From Plasmodium malariae (Eukaryota > Apicomplexa > Aconoidasida > Haemosporida > Plasmodiidae), in NCBI RefSeq assembly GCF_900090045.1, contig NC_041785.1:1054001-1118000 (forward strand): DNA of 64,000 nt, written 5' to 3'. The notes under the pieces are model-generated. The model was not told the origin of the DNA and did not search any database. It saw nothing but the letters and a program-made list of their open reading frames with translations. Positions 33,966 through 45,600 of the stretch are shown one piece after another. The number at the start of each line of letters is the position of its first letter. The stretch's first letter is position 1. Position numbers and translations under genes: made by a program.

Positions 33966-35831
33966 ATGAAAAGCATATACTTGAAAATTTTCGAGCTGTC
34001 AGAGCTGAAGGAGGAAGACGGCTCTGCTTATTATGTAAAAATATACTGGAGGAATAAAAAATATAAGACTACAACATTAAGAGATGGGTTTTACTTATTT
34101 AATAAGAGCTTCTTACTACCAGTTGAATCAGTAGGAGATGAAAAAAATGAAATACTGTCAGTCGAAGTTTGGAGTAATGCTATAATAAATAGAAAAGTCG
34201 CTTACACGTTTTTTTCCCTCGAATTTATTACAAAGGAAAGAATAATAAAAGAAAAAATAAAACTAATTAATATTTTAAAAAATTGCACATTAGAACTATC
34301 CTTGAATATAGTGAGAAGTGAAAATGATATAATTTTTTTTAATATAAAAGAAATATGTTATAACAGAACAGATAATGAAATAAGACAAGCTATATTGACA
34401 TACAAGAATGAAGAGGATGTTATTATGCAGCTACAAAAGAAGAAACATAATTTTCCCGATAATATTGCTATAAATGATATGTCTTTACCTCTAAATACTT
34501 ACAACAACTTTACATTTCAAAAGGATATACCAAAGATTGAACAAAATTATGCATTTCCACATAGCGAACAAAGGAGCAGGTTTCCTACTCATGCGACTCT
34601 GTTAAGTGCTCCGTTAGATACGCGCAATACTCATTACATTTGTGGAACAGATAACAGTTGTAACAATAGTAGTATGATTTTAACGGGTAGTAGTAGCGCT
34701 TACCCAACTCTCAACCGTGTGCAAGATGCCGCAAACAGTAGCAGTATTATGTATAACATTGATCGTAATAGTAATAACTATGCTGCTAATAATAATAACA
34801 CCATGAGTGCTCATTTCCCGCGGAAAGAGAACGATAATGCCCAATTGGGGAATACCAATTCGTACGTGTCTACGTTTCATCAGGGATATATGTATAACTG
34901 TTCACCCTCACCATACGTAGAACAGATTTTATATTTTTCTTCAGGAAATAAGAAAAAGGCATTGTTGATAGGTATAAATTACTACGGCTCGAAGGACGAA
35001 TTGAAAGGATGTACCAACGACACAGTAAGAATGAAAAATTTACTAGTTTCGAAATATAATTTCTATGATTCCTCAATGAATATTGTAAGATTAATAGATA
35101 ATGAAAATGATCCGAATTATAGACCAACTAGAAGGAATATTTTATCTGCCATTACATGGCTTACTAAAGAAAACAAAGCTGGGGATATTTTGTTTTTTCT
35201 TTATTCAGGGCATGGATCACAACAAAAAGATCTTTCATATATAGAAGAAGATGGATATAATGAAACAATACTACCATCTGACTATAAAACGGAAGGACAT
35301 ATAATTGATGACGAGTTACATAAACACTTAATACAACCTTTAAATAATGGAGTTAAGTTAATAGCTGTAATGGACTGTTGTAATTCTGGAAGTAGTATAG
35401 ATCTAGCTTATAAATATAAAATGAAATCAAGAAAATGGAAAGAAGTAAAAAACCCTTTTCACGTTGTATGTGATGTTAGTCAATTAAGTGGTTGCAAAGA
35501 TAATGATTTCTCCTATGAAATAGATAACGGACGCAATGCCCCAGGGGGATCTATGGTTACTGCAATAATACATATTCTAAGCCCTACAAACATTATTTCG
35601 CCTTCTTATGAACATTTACTAAATAGTATAAATAGTTATATAAAAACTTATCGAAAGCAAACTGTTACCTTCATGGCTTCACAAAAATTTAACTTAGACA
35701 GAGTTTTCGACTTTGAACATGTTCTCAAAAATAGAAATGAAAAGCTAGGCCAAATAATTAACGAACATAATTTAAAGAAGAAAAAAAAAAAAAAAAAAAA
35801 AAAGTACCAGGATTTATTCGAGCTGTTCTGA
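33966..35831 (+). CDS. MCA1: Metacaspase 1 (clan CD cysteine peptidase)
   Basis: 621 residues, single exon. The N-terminus (1-115) resembles a C2-type beta domain (SIYLKIFELSEL ... DGFYLFNKSF), followed by a low-complexity linker to about 325. The caspase-like domain begins at KKALLIGINYYGS (about 331). Catalytic His416 lies in YSGHGSQQ and catalytic Cys472 is the second Cys of DCCNSGSS. Metacaspases cleave after Arg/Lys, are often Ca2+-dependent, and in Plasmodium MCA1 has been linked to cell death and stress; those roles are from the family. Both catalytic residues are intact. A 23-nt poly-A run near the end encodes about ten Lys before YQDLFELF. Confidence 0.96.
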   Translation: MKSIYLKIFELSELKEEDGSAYYVKIYWRNKKYKTTTLRDGFYLFNKSFLLPVESVGDEKNEILSVEVWSNAIINRKVAYTFFSLEFITKERIIKEKIKLINILKNCTLELSLNIVRSENDIIFFNIKEICYNRTDNEIRQAILTYKNEEDVIMQLQKKKHNFPDNIAINDMSLPLNTYNNFTFQKDIPKIEQNYAFPHSEQRSRFPTHATLLSAPLDTRNTHYICGTDNSCNNSSMILTGSSSAYPTLNRVQDAANSSSIMYNIDRNSNNYAANNNNTMSAHFPRKENDNAQLGNTNSYVSTFHQGYMYNCSPSPYVEQILYFSSGNKKKALLIGINYYGSKDELKGCTNDTVRMKNLLVSKYNFYDSSMNIVRLIDNENDPNYRPTRRNILSAITWLTKENKAGDILFFLYSGHGSQQKDLSYIEEDGYNETILPSDYKTEGHIIDDELHKHLIQPLNNGVKLIAVMDCCNSGSSIDLAYKYKMKSRKWKEVKNPFHVVCDVSQLSGCKDNDFSYEIDNGRNAPGGSMVTAIIHILSPTNIISPSYEHLLNSINSYIKTYRKQTVTFMASQKFNLDRVFDFEHVLKNRNEKLGQIINEHNLKKKKKKKKKKYQDLFELF

Positions 35832-36812
35832 AAAAAATTAAGTGCCGCATATTAGTTAAAAGTGGGTAGTTATTCATGTGTTCGTTTGTATCTATATACG
35901 TGTGTATGTATGCCAGTTTGTCTTCCTTTTTGTTTAATTAATTAATTAGTTTTATTTATTTATTTATTTACTTTTTTTTTTTTTTTTTTCCCCCCCCTTT
36001 TATTAAAGCTGAGCACCCCCTTTTCATGCGCATATATTTGTTCCATCTACCCATCTACCTTTGTTTCAGTTAAGGTGCAATTTTATATGTTATTGTGAAT
36101 AATTATGGGAAAAAAAAAAAGAAGTCTATATTGTGTCTTCATTCAATTTTTGCATTATTTCATTATATTTTATTTAAGAATTAAAGATTAGTTTGGGTAT
36201 AACTGTTTTGCATGTTTTGCAAGTATTGCACATGTAGCACATCTTGAAGGTATTTCATTTTTTTTTTTTTTTATTTCTATTTTTTGGCTTATTTATTTGT
36301 TCATTCATTTATTTTTCACCCTGCTGTTTTCAAAATCTCGAATTCGAAGGAACAGTAAAAAATAGATTGCTACTGATTTTACATAAACGTAAGTTTATAC
36401 TAGAATGCAAAATATTTTGTCGATACAGCTGATCAGTTGTATTTTCCGTCTAATCCGTATAGCAGTTAATAGACTTAATTATAGCCTGTTTCCCCTTTTA
36501 GCAGTAAGTATGTGTGTGTAGACACTCATAGACGTAGTTATCTAGTTTTAAAAAAAAAAGGAAAAAGAAATCAATAACACGCGCTTATTATTTAACGGGG
36601 AAAGGGAAAAAAACAGAAAAAATGCCTTATTCACAAAGGTTTAAGTGAGGAAGTTTTTTATTGTTTCCCTGTCTTCATAAAAGTTTATTGTCCTTCTATT
36701 AATGTTCACATGTAACATATGTTATGGTTAAGAAATATACATAAATGTAAAAATATATTATGTATCCGTTCCTTCAAAAGAAAAAATACCTGACTTCTTA
36801 ATAATTTTTTTT
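35832..36812. other. Intergenic region between convergent genes
   Basis: Homopolymers include poly-T at about 35971-35989 and 36260-36274, plus an (ATTT)n-like run near 35941-35970. No coding evidence was seen apart from the proposed gene starting at 36813. Confidence 0.55.
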
Positions 36813-37770
36813 TTATTTTTTGCATTTGTTCTCCTTGAGCTTAGAAACTTTTTCTTCATTTTTAAGAAAACCATTTGTATAGTAATCAATTGCATAACTA
36901 CACAGTAACCCCATGTGTAGACTTTTCTTGCGTGTGCAGGTATTTACAAGTGAAAGGACATATATGCAATGATCTTTAAGCTGCTCCTTGAAGGAGAAAA
37001 ATTAGCCTCATTAGATCACTATATATTTTTTACATCATATAAAACTAGAGTGTAGATTTAAAGTTCTTTTCTTAAATAATAAACTTGTTTTGGAAATTTT
37101 ATTTTTATTTTTATTTTATTTTTACCTTGCAAGACAGGAGAAAATGTGGAGAAAATAATTTTTGAATTATGGCTAAATAGCTATTTAAAAAAAAAAGTAA
37201 AAAAGTTACTTATAATTATACCAATACAAATGATATTATAAAAGAAAAGTAAAATAAATGGAAAGACCGAATTAAGTAGTAAAAAAAGAAAAAGATCAAA
37301 AATAGTTTATTGCCTTTATAATATTTCTAATTTATTATAATATATATTCATAAAAAATAAAAAATACTCATCCGTTGATATTTGACAAAATATCTATTTA
37401 CAAAATGATGCAAAAATACATAAACAATATTAAATAACTCCTTTCCATAAACAGAACGATCTTTATGATCAATGCCATATGTTAATATTCTGAATTCAAA
37501 ATGATTTATGAAAAAAAAGGTGCTTCACTACTTAAAAGGATGAAGCAAAACAGGTTGCAAGGTTCAACTGTTGATGCAAAAATTTCCGGAAATATAAAAC
37601 CAAATAAAATGACTTAAAAACAAAAAAGGGACATCTTTCGAGTAATGAAAACTTAGCATGAACCCAAATACAACCATTAGAGCATTAAATATATGTGAAG
37701 ATGAGGTAGAAGCAAAAGCAAGCGATATTATCCGCAAAATGATAAACCGAGTAATCAGCGGAGAAAACAT
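36813..37770 (-). CDS. Proposed four-exon small membrane protein, unrecognised
   Basis: Best model on the minus strand: exons 37770-37664, 37489-37368, 37172-37126 and 36986-36813, totalling 149 residues, with every junction in phase. The last exon is a clean frame (SLHMGLLCSYAIDYY ... KLKENKCKK, stop 36813-36815) after acceptor TCTCCTTCAAG. Exon 3 is flanked by a T-rich acceptor and donor GTAAAA. Exon 2 (YGIDHKDRSVYGKELF ... VKYQRM) follows TTTTGAATTCAG with donor GTATTT. Exon 1 starts MFSPLITRF and is hydrophobic. Its donor (GTTCAT) is non-consensus, so the 5' end is the weak part; an exon 3 acceptor 8 nt upstream is an alternative. I do not recognise the family. Several Cys and a basic C-terminus are visible. 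Confidence 0.42.
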
Positions 37771-38555
37771 TGCTATAACCAAAGAAAGGATGATAAATAA
37801 TAGAGCAGTATAAGCATATGTAAAAAATAAAAAAAACAATAAAAATGGTACATATACGTGAATACACAAAAATGGTACGTATGGAATATATCTGCATGGA
37901 AGGAAAATATATAAATACATAATGGGTTTTTTTTTTTTTTTTTTTTTTTTTCCTTCCAAACTTTTTGATATACCCTAATTTTTTCTCTTATATTTTATTG
38001 GAAAAGAAAAAAAAAAAAAAAAAATTAATACAGAAATTAAAAAACGACATTTTCATCATTTTTTTTCTGTTTATACAGTTGTGTTTATATATGTATATAT
38101 ACATGAACAATGCTTTTTCATTATATATCTTATATACATACTATTACAGTATTTCTTGTATTAAAATAAAGCGCAACTCATTATTACTTTTTTAAACAGT
38201 CTTTCATATTGAATTATTATATGTTGTATCATATTGTAAAATATTATCATGTTTTCCTGTGTACTGAAGGCATATATTTATATAATGTATTTTGATATAT
38301 TTACATGTATTAAGCACGTTCATGTATTTCTTTTTTTTTTTTTCCTCCATGTTTGATGAACTCTCTTAGGAGTATTTCTAATGCCTAATATTATGAATGA
38401 ATTTCTTTCTTCTGCTTCATTTCGTTTTTACAAATTAACATTTCATTCAAGAAGCAAAAATTTCTTGCTTTTTTTGCTTTTTCATTTTATGCCCATTTTT
38501 GAGTCATACAATATTGTTAATAATTTTTCAAATTTAAAAAACAAATTAAAATAAA
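37771..38555. other. Divergent intergenic region
   Basis: Poly-T at 37927-37951 and poly-A at 38007-38024. It is the likely shared 5' region of the proposed minus-strand gene and the RLP7-like gene. No motif is recognised. Confidence 0.5.
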
Positions 38556-39922
38556 ATGCATAAAAAGAAAGAAAGCAAGGATTCAAAAAAAAATAAAACT
38601 GGAAATAATAATAAAAAGAAATTGGTAAAATTTAGAAGAATTAAGAAAGTTAAATTTAAGGATGAACACAGAGTACTCCTACAAAATAACACCGGAGATG
38701 AAGATGTAAAAGTAAGGGAGATATATTTTGAATATTAAAAAATAAAAATATTTTAAAGGAAGATTTAAAATTCATTAACTTTTTGATAATGAAAAATTCC
38801 AAATTGAACATTCCACAATTCATTAATGCTCATGAAACATTCGAATGTATATTCCATAAACGAACGTATGTACGTACGTACATTTTAGTACATGTGTATT
38901 AATGTGTATATATGTGAACATTTATAAATGTAGATAAAGCTATGTGACTACAACATGCATGATTTTGTATATCCTTTTTTTTTTTTTTTTTTTACACTTC
39001 CTTTCCCCCGTTAACAGATAGTTAAAAAAAAAAAATTAAACACATTCTATAAAAAAAAAGAATATGCAAAGAAATTGGAAAATCAGAAAAAGGAGTTTCA
39101 TAGATTACGAAAACAAGTGAAAAGTCAAAATTTTGATGAGCAAGGACAATGCATTTTTGCAATAAGAAATAAAGTTGAATGTATTTACGCAGCCCCGAAT
39201 CAAATTCTCCAGGTAGCTAATTTTTATCTTAAAATTTTATCCTAAAAGAGATCATAAAAATTGCAAAAAAAAAAAAAAAAAAAGCGACCATATGTTTCTA
39301 TGAGAGATGGCTTTCATTTTATCATCTTTTTGAGAAAAAAAAAAAAAAAAAAAAATATATTAATTTCAGCAATCGAGTACAGTATTTTTGCACACAGTGA
39401 ATTTAAAATGTGAAATGTATGCATTGCATATGTGTGTATATGTATCTACGTCCGTGCGCTTTGCATGATCTTCCATGCAATTTTTATTTTCCTCTTTCCC
39501 CGTAGGAGTTAAGATTAAACAAAAAATTTAATGGTGTGTTATTACTTAATAATAAACAGAATATGCAAAACTTGTTTCTTGTAAAGTCTTATGTATGTTA
39601 TGGGTACATAAAAAAATATAACTTTTATAATTTAATGGAAAAAAGACTTTTCTTAAAAGATGGAGATGAAATAAAAAGATGTGATTCAAATAAAACTATT
39701 GAAAAATTATTTCGAAAAGAAGGAATTTATTCATTTCCGTCCTTTTGTGAATACATTTTTGAATGTAAAGAGAATGTAGATATTATTTTGAAGAATCATG
39801 TTATTCCTTTTGATTTTTCCTTCTTAAATTCTGAAATTACATTTGATTTTTTGCAATTTAAAAGTGAGTTTGCAGGTTTTATGAAAGACGAAATTAACGA
39901 AATACTGGAAAAAATAATTTGA
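38556..39922 (+). CDS. Ribosomal protein L7 family (uL30), probable ribosome-biogenesis factor RLP7-like
   Basis: Three exons, 38556-38711, 39018-39212 and 39506-39922, give 255 residues. The introns are GTAAGG...TTAACAG and GTAGCT...CCCGTAG, both phase 0. Exon 1 is a Lys-rich leader with KFRRIKKVKF. Exon 2 carries the basic helix and CIFAIRNKVECIYAAPNQILQ, matching 'FVIRIKGIN...PK...LQ' of L7. Exon 3 continues ELRLNKKFNGVLLLNNKQ ('LRLRQIFNG...LNKA'), YVCYGYIKKYNF ('YIAWGYPN'), LMEKRLFLKDGDEIKR, LFRKEGIYSFPSFCEYIF ('LGKFGIICVEDLIHEI') and an F/P segment near the end. Length fits the family (about 250). Divergence at conserved L7 positions suggests the nucleolar paralogue RLP7, which acts in pre-60S rRNA processing, rather than the structural L7; that distinction is inference. 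Confidence 0.85.
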
Positions 39923-39975
39923 AATTTAAGCATACGTGTCGTGGGTAAATAGGTGTGCAGTGTGGACTAATATAT

Positions 39976-40010
<35 letters not shown>

Positions 40011-40677
40011 GCACATGTACATGGAATTATATCTGTACATACGTATATGTTATGCGCAACTGCTAATTAGCTGGGCAAACTGCCTTTCATTGAAAATTTT
40101 GGTTTGTATTTTCATTTTTTTATCGTTTGACATATAAAATTTTTTTTTTTTTTTTTTTTTCTTTTATAACCAATTTTTATTGTAAATAATAACACTAAAA
40201 AAAAAAAAAAAGGGAAAAAGGAATAAAATTAAATATATATCACGCCAAACGTTATACGTTAAACGTTAAAACGGGAAAAAAGAAATTCACATAATATTCG
40301 CTCAAATGTATATATACATATACTTATGTATATATATATGTATGTATATAATTCCCCGCACTAATAAAAAAAAAAGTGCAAAATATAATATTGCACTTTC
40401 GTACACATTTTAACACACAAAAATGCATGTACAGTTAATGTAAAAAATAAAATATACATATAACGGTCATATATAACATTACCTTCTTTTTATTATCGTC
40501 CTGTTCGTTGGCTTCCTTGACATTTGAGTACTGCTACACTGCTGCAGCTCCTCATAACCATAGGCTGCTATATATACATATTTTCATATATGTATATATA
40601 TATACACTTGGCGCTTATTCAGTTCTTCGTAATTTATTCATGAGTACTACTGCTGCTTATATATGCTTAACGCTTAT
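39923..40677. other. Convergent intergenic region
   Basis: It has (AT)n at 39970-40010, poly-T at 40141-40160 and poly-A at 40198-40212. The 3' ends of the RLP7-like and AdSS genes face each other here. No gene is seen. Confidence 0.65.
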
Positions 40678-42625
40678 TCATTTCTTCGTAATCGTGTTTC
40701 TTCTATTGGGACCTACACCAATCCATACGATTGGTGTATTTACATATTTTTCTATTGCCATAACGTATTTCCTTGCATTGTCAGGTAATTCGTCAAACTC
40801 TTTGCAATTTGTTATGTCCTCTTCCCATCCTTCAAATTTTTCATACACCGGTTCATACTCTTCTGTCGCATTCTCATCAACGGGATAGCAGCCCTTCTCC
40901 AGTAATTCACCTGTTAAAAAAAAGAAATACAAATTTGAGCTATTAACAATGAAATATAAAAAAACAAAAAATATGGATATATAAAAAAAAAAAGAAAAAA
41001 TATGGATATATATATAAAAAAAGAAAAAATATGGTTATATAAAATAAAAAAGAAAAAATAAGGATATATATATAAAAAAAGAAAAAATATGGATATATAA
41101 AAAAAAAAGAAAAAATAAGGATATATATATAAAAAAAGAAAAATAAGGATATATATATAAAAAAAGAAAAATAAGGATATATAAAAAAAAAAAGAAATAA
41201 TGAGATAACAAAATATAAAATAATAGTAGCACAATAAACAAATAACAAATAAAATATTGCAAAATACTGCGATTAAACAAAATACACAAGTTTTAATTAA
41301 TTCACAAAATCATCACATTCGAGCACGGTCGCAGTCATGTAACTACTGGAAAACTACTTCCCTGGTAATAAAATGAACACAACTGGTCATTTAAAAAAAA
41401 AAAATAAAAAAATAAAAATAATGAAATGCACATAAACAACGTGGAGGAAGCTTCTATCATAAAAGCGTCTTTTTCCCCTTCATTTGCACTCAATTTACAT
41501 AGTTTCCATTCTCTTCATCATTTCCCCCGATGCTCCAGACATACCTGTAGTTTTATTCTTATAATTAACGCAAAGATAAATTTCCTTCAACCCAGAGAGA
41601 ACATCCAGCTTTGTTAAGTTAATTATATCAATACTATTAATACATTTGACATATAACAACATAGGAATATCTAACCACCCACACCTTCTTGGCCTTTTGG
41701 TAGTAGTCCCATATTCAAAACCCTTTTCCCTTAAATATATTCCTGTTTCATTATTTAATTCTGTTAAAAAGGGACCACATCCAACTCTTGTTAAATAACT
41801 TTTTACAACTCCTATAACTACATTCAATTTCTTATGGTGTATTCCAAGACCGCAAAATATTCCCCCGACTGTTGTGCTGCTACTTGTTACATATGGATAT
41901 GTACCAAAATCAATATCTAACATAGCTGCATTTGCTCCTTCAATTAATACCTTTTTCTTACATTGTATATTTTTATTCATAAATGAAATTACATCTATTA
42001 TTCTATCTTTTAACATAAGATGATAATTATAAAATAGGGTTAATTCTTCTTCTTTATTATAATCAGTAATATTATATAAATTCATTAAATGGTCCACTAA
42101 TTTTATGTACATCTTTTTAAAATTTTCAAAATTTTTAAGAGCTCCTAATCTTATACCTATTCTTGATACTTTAGTAGAATAACATGGACCTATTCCCCTT
42201 TTTGTGGTACCTAATTGTTTTCCTTCTTTTAATTTTTTACTTTCTTGAATAGCATCTATTATTTGGTGTATATCAAATAAGATATGGGATTTGTTAGATA
42301 AGTATAACCTATCTAATATATTTCCTCCTACTGATTTTATCTCATTTATTAAAGACTTTACATGTATTACCATACCATTACCTAATACACTTATATTATT
42401 ATCATATAACACACCACATGGTAATAAATGTAATGCATACTTCTTATCATTAACTGATATAGTATGTCCAGCATTTGCACCACCATTAAATCTGCATGTA
42501 ATATCTGAATGTTTTGATAAAATGTCGATAATTTTACCCTTCCCTTCATCTCCCCATTGAGCTCCTAATATTGCCACCACGTTTCCCTTATCAACATTTG
42601 TTATGTTGTGCTCGAATATATTCAT
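40678..42625 (-). CDS. ADSS: Adenylosuccinate synthetase
   Basis: Exons 42625-41545 and 40910-40678, 437 residues. The donor ACAG/GTATGT and acceptor TTTTTTTTAACAG share a split Gly codon. Without splicing, both the exon 1 frame and the 84-codon second frame look like orphan pieces. GAQWGDEGKGK (21-31; Asp26) and NGGANAGHT (47-55; His54) are the GTP/IMP catalytic motifs. GTTKRGIGPCYS, EGANAAMLDIDFGTYPYVTS and TTKRPRRCGWLD follow as in the family, and exon 2 supplies the conserved C-terminus (FEGWEED ... VWIGVGPNR). The enzyme makes adenylosuccinate from IMP, aspartate and GTP, a committed step to AMP in parasites that depend on purine salvage. I prefer Met 42625 (MNIFEHN); an in-frame ATG ten codons upstream (42655) adds a poorly supported leader. 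Confidence 0.97.
40911..41544 (-). other. AdSS intron (634 bp) carrying an A-rich repeat
   Basis: The intron contains about nine copies of a unit near 25-33 bp built from AAAAAAGAAAAA(T)ATGGATATAT, at about 40960-41195. Minus-strand frames here read as Phe/Tyr/Ile repeats and are not coding. Confidence 0.85.
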
Positions 42626-45600
42626 TTTTCGGACGGGGCTCGCTCTTGCCTGCACACAAACCTGGGGGAACTGCTATGTTTATATAAAGAGAAGTGAGCT
42701 TATATATAGAGAGAGAGAGAAGCGGGTTTATATATATATGCGTACAAACGGACGGATTGTTGGATAGACGGGTGACCGTATATAGAGTTAGGTATGTACA
42801 AATATATGCGCACAAATATGGTCTGGAAAAGGTTTCATAAAAAAAAAAAAAGAGATAACGGCCCTCTATCCGAGAAAAGTTAGAAGCAAGCATGAGGGAG
42901 GTGAAGTTTATAATTTTATATCAATGTTTCCTAAAAGTTAATAAAATTAAATAAAAATTTTTAGTTTCTCTAGTAGTTCTTTCAATCTTTTATGGTGTTA
43001 TTAAGTCAGCATTGTGATGTAGAAAATGCGCCTAATTTTGTAGCTATACTGCAAACATGTACATGTACATGTACATGAACATGAACATGCATATATATAT
43101 ATATATATATGTACTCATTTGCGTATATACATGCATAGGCATCTATTCCTTCTTTATGCTTTTTTTTTTTTCGATATGTTATCAATTAAAAAAATACAGA
43201 TTTAAAAAAAAAAAAAAAAAATTTCCCCCCCTATATATTTTACTATAATATAGGGTTAATTTTGATGAGTGCAGAAAAATTTATGAAAAAAAAAAAAAAT
43301 TAAAACTAATTTAAGCCGCTGTTTCCTTCACATTTAGGTAAATATGTATATATATAGATATAGTTAAACATAGAAGTACATAGATATGATGATCGTATCT
43401 TATTTTAAAAAAATAGCCATAAGAGACGAAAGAATAAATGTATGTATGTATGTATGTATGTATGTATGTATGTATGTATGTATGTATGTATGTATGTATG
43501 TATGTATGTATGTATGTATGTATGTATGTATGTATGTATGTATGTATGTATGTATGTATGTATGTATGTATGTATGTATGTATGTATGTATGTATGTATG
43601 TATGTATGTATGTATGTATGTATGTATGTATGTATGTATGTATGTATGTATGTATGTATGTATGTATGTACGTATGTATGTATGTATGTATGAATGTATT
43701 TATGTATTTATGTATGTATGTAGGATGTATGTATATATGAACATACGAATGAATAAATAATTAAGAAAAAGAATATGATTTTGAGTTATACTGTAAGGTA
43801 TTTAAATAGTACATATTTTTAGATCTAGATAAAATGAGAATAGTGATAATATGAGAAATAATAATTTTCAGTAAGCCATAAAACGGATAAGGTAATTGGT
43901 GCGTAGAAAAGAAACAAGAAAGTCGGGCTCGGTGAAGCTAAAAGTGTGAAAGAAATTACTTTTTAAATGTTTAATATTTTTAATAATATAAATTTTAAAA
44001 AATGCTCTTCTACATATTTACACTTATTATTTTTAAGTTTAAGGTCAATTTTTAAGAAATACTTTTTTTTTTTCTTTTTTTTTTTTTTTATCACTACGCG
44101 CAAAGGCTGGTAAAAAAGGGAGAAAAATAACATGGAAAATAGCTAATGCGCATATGTACATATATACATATATATATATATATACATTATATGTGCACAC
44201 ATTTCAAACTGCTGGAATTCTTTTTTTTTTTTTTTTTTTTTTTGATGGAGAATAAATGATGACTGCTTAAGTGCATACTCTTAAAAATTATGTAACGGTT
44301 AATTAATAAACACTTTAATACATAAATATTCACTGAAGTTATAATTAAATTTATTAAGGATTATATATCTATTCATAGTCATCCTTTTATTTTTATTATT
44401 TTCTATTTTATAATAAGCTATCCCTTTTTTTTTTCTTTTTTTTTTTCCCCAAAAATATAATACTACTAATTTAAGCTTATACGTTGTGGCGTGAGTAAAT
44501 TTTATAATTTCGTTTTTTCCAAGATGAAAACTGCTATAAATTAGAGACTACCCCTTTTTTTTTTTTTTATTGCCAATTTTATTAAAATTTATTAAAAAGA
44601 TAGCTAATATTTTAACTATAAATATATATGTATGTGTATATGCGCATGCATTGTATGCTTTATTACAACTTAATTTATGAAACAAAAAAAAAAAAAAACA
44701 AAAAAAAAAAAACATGGGCAAAATTGCGAGTTACATTTTTAAATATAATTAGGATTTTTTCTATATTATTTTATTATTTTATTTTATTTTATTTTTTTTC
44801 CTTTACAAAACAGACAATGCTACAGTTTTACACAAATGGTTATGTCAGGCCCTTATGCTTTTAATGCTTCATGATTCCCTTTGCAGGATATTTGGAACTA
44901 AACAATTTCTTTTTTTCTCATTTTTTTTCAATTTTTTCTTTTTTTACATATATTTTTTTTTTTCCATTCCATAAACAATAATTAGTTTTCCGTTTATTGA
45001 GAGTATTTCCATGGGTACTTTTAAATCATCATATTGTCTTAATGTATATCAGTAAATATGTATATCATATACTTATACGTATGTGTATATTTAATGTATG
45101 TTACACATATTTATATTTGTTCAACCCTTTTCTGGTATCCTTAAAGGCTGTTTTTTTCGTTTGCTCAAATTCTTTTCCTTATACTAATTTTTAAAAGAAT
45201 TGCAATTAACTTGGATTTTGTGATTCTGTCTGTCATTCTGTTACTTTGTCATTGCCATTTCGTCAATTCATCATTTTTCCAATTATATGTTTATACATAC
45301 AATTGTACATTTTACCCTCAAATACTTCCTTTTTCCCTTTCATTTGGAATATTTTCTTTTCCTTGGCAAACATTTATCTGCATGCTTTTTGTGAAATAAA
45401 AAAAAATTATTTTTTTCATCATAGCTATTAAAAATAAAATAAAAACTAAAAATCGAAAAATCAAAAATATCAAAAAATCAAAAAAATCAAAAAATCAAAA
45501 AAATCAAAAAATCAAAAAATTAAAAAAATCAAAAAATCAAAAATATTAAAAATATTAAAAAAAAATTTTAAAATAAATAATATTAAAAAAAAATTAAAAA

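Noticed and set aside
37658..37813. Plus-strand 51-codon frame (MNPNTTIRALNICEDEVEAK ...) slightly reminiscent of a Spo11 N-terminus
   Set aside because: No compatible downstream exon was found. The minus strand offers several exons with good splice signals in phase, so this is more likely the antisense of exon 1.
40914..41289. Three Phe/Tyr/Ile-rich minus-strand frames
   Set aside because: They lie inside the AdSS intron and its A-rich repeat; exon borders are fixed by the enzyme's conserved C-terminus.
43386..43760. (MYVC)n frames
   Set aside because: Pure tetranucleotide microsatellite, open in three frames.
45211..45431. Hydrophobic frames with Cys and Phe in the 4.4-kb gap
   Set aside because: T-rich DNA yields such frames by chance; no start context, acceptor or conserved motif is seen.
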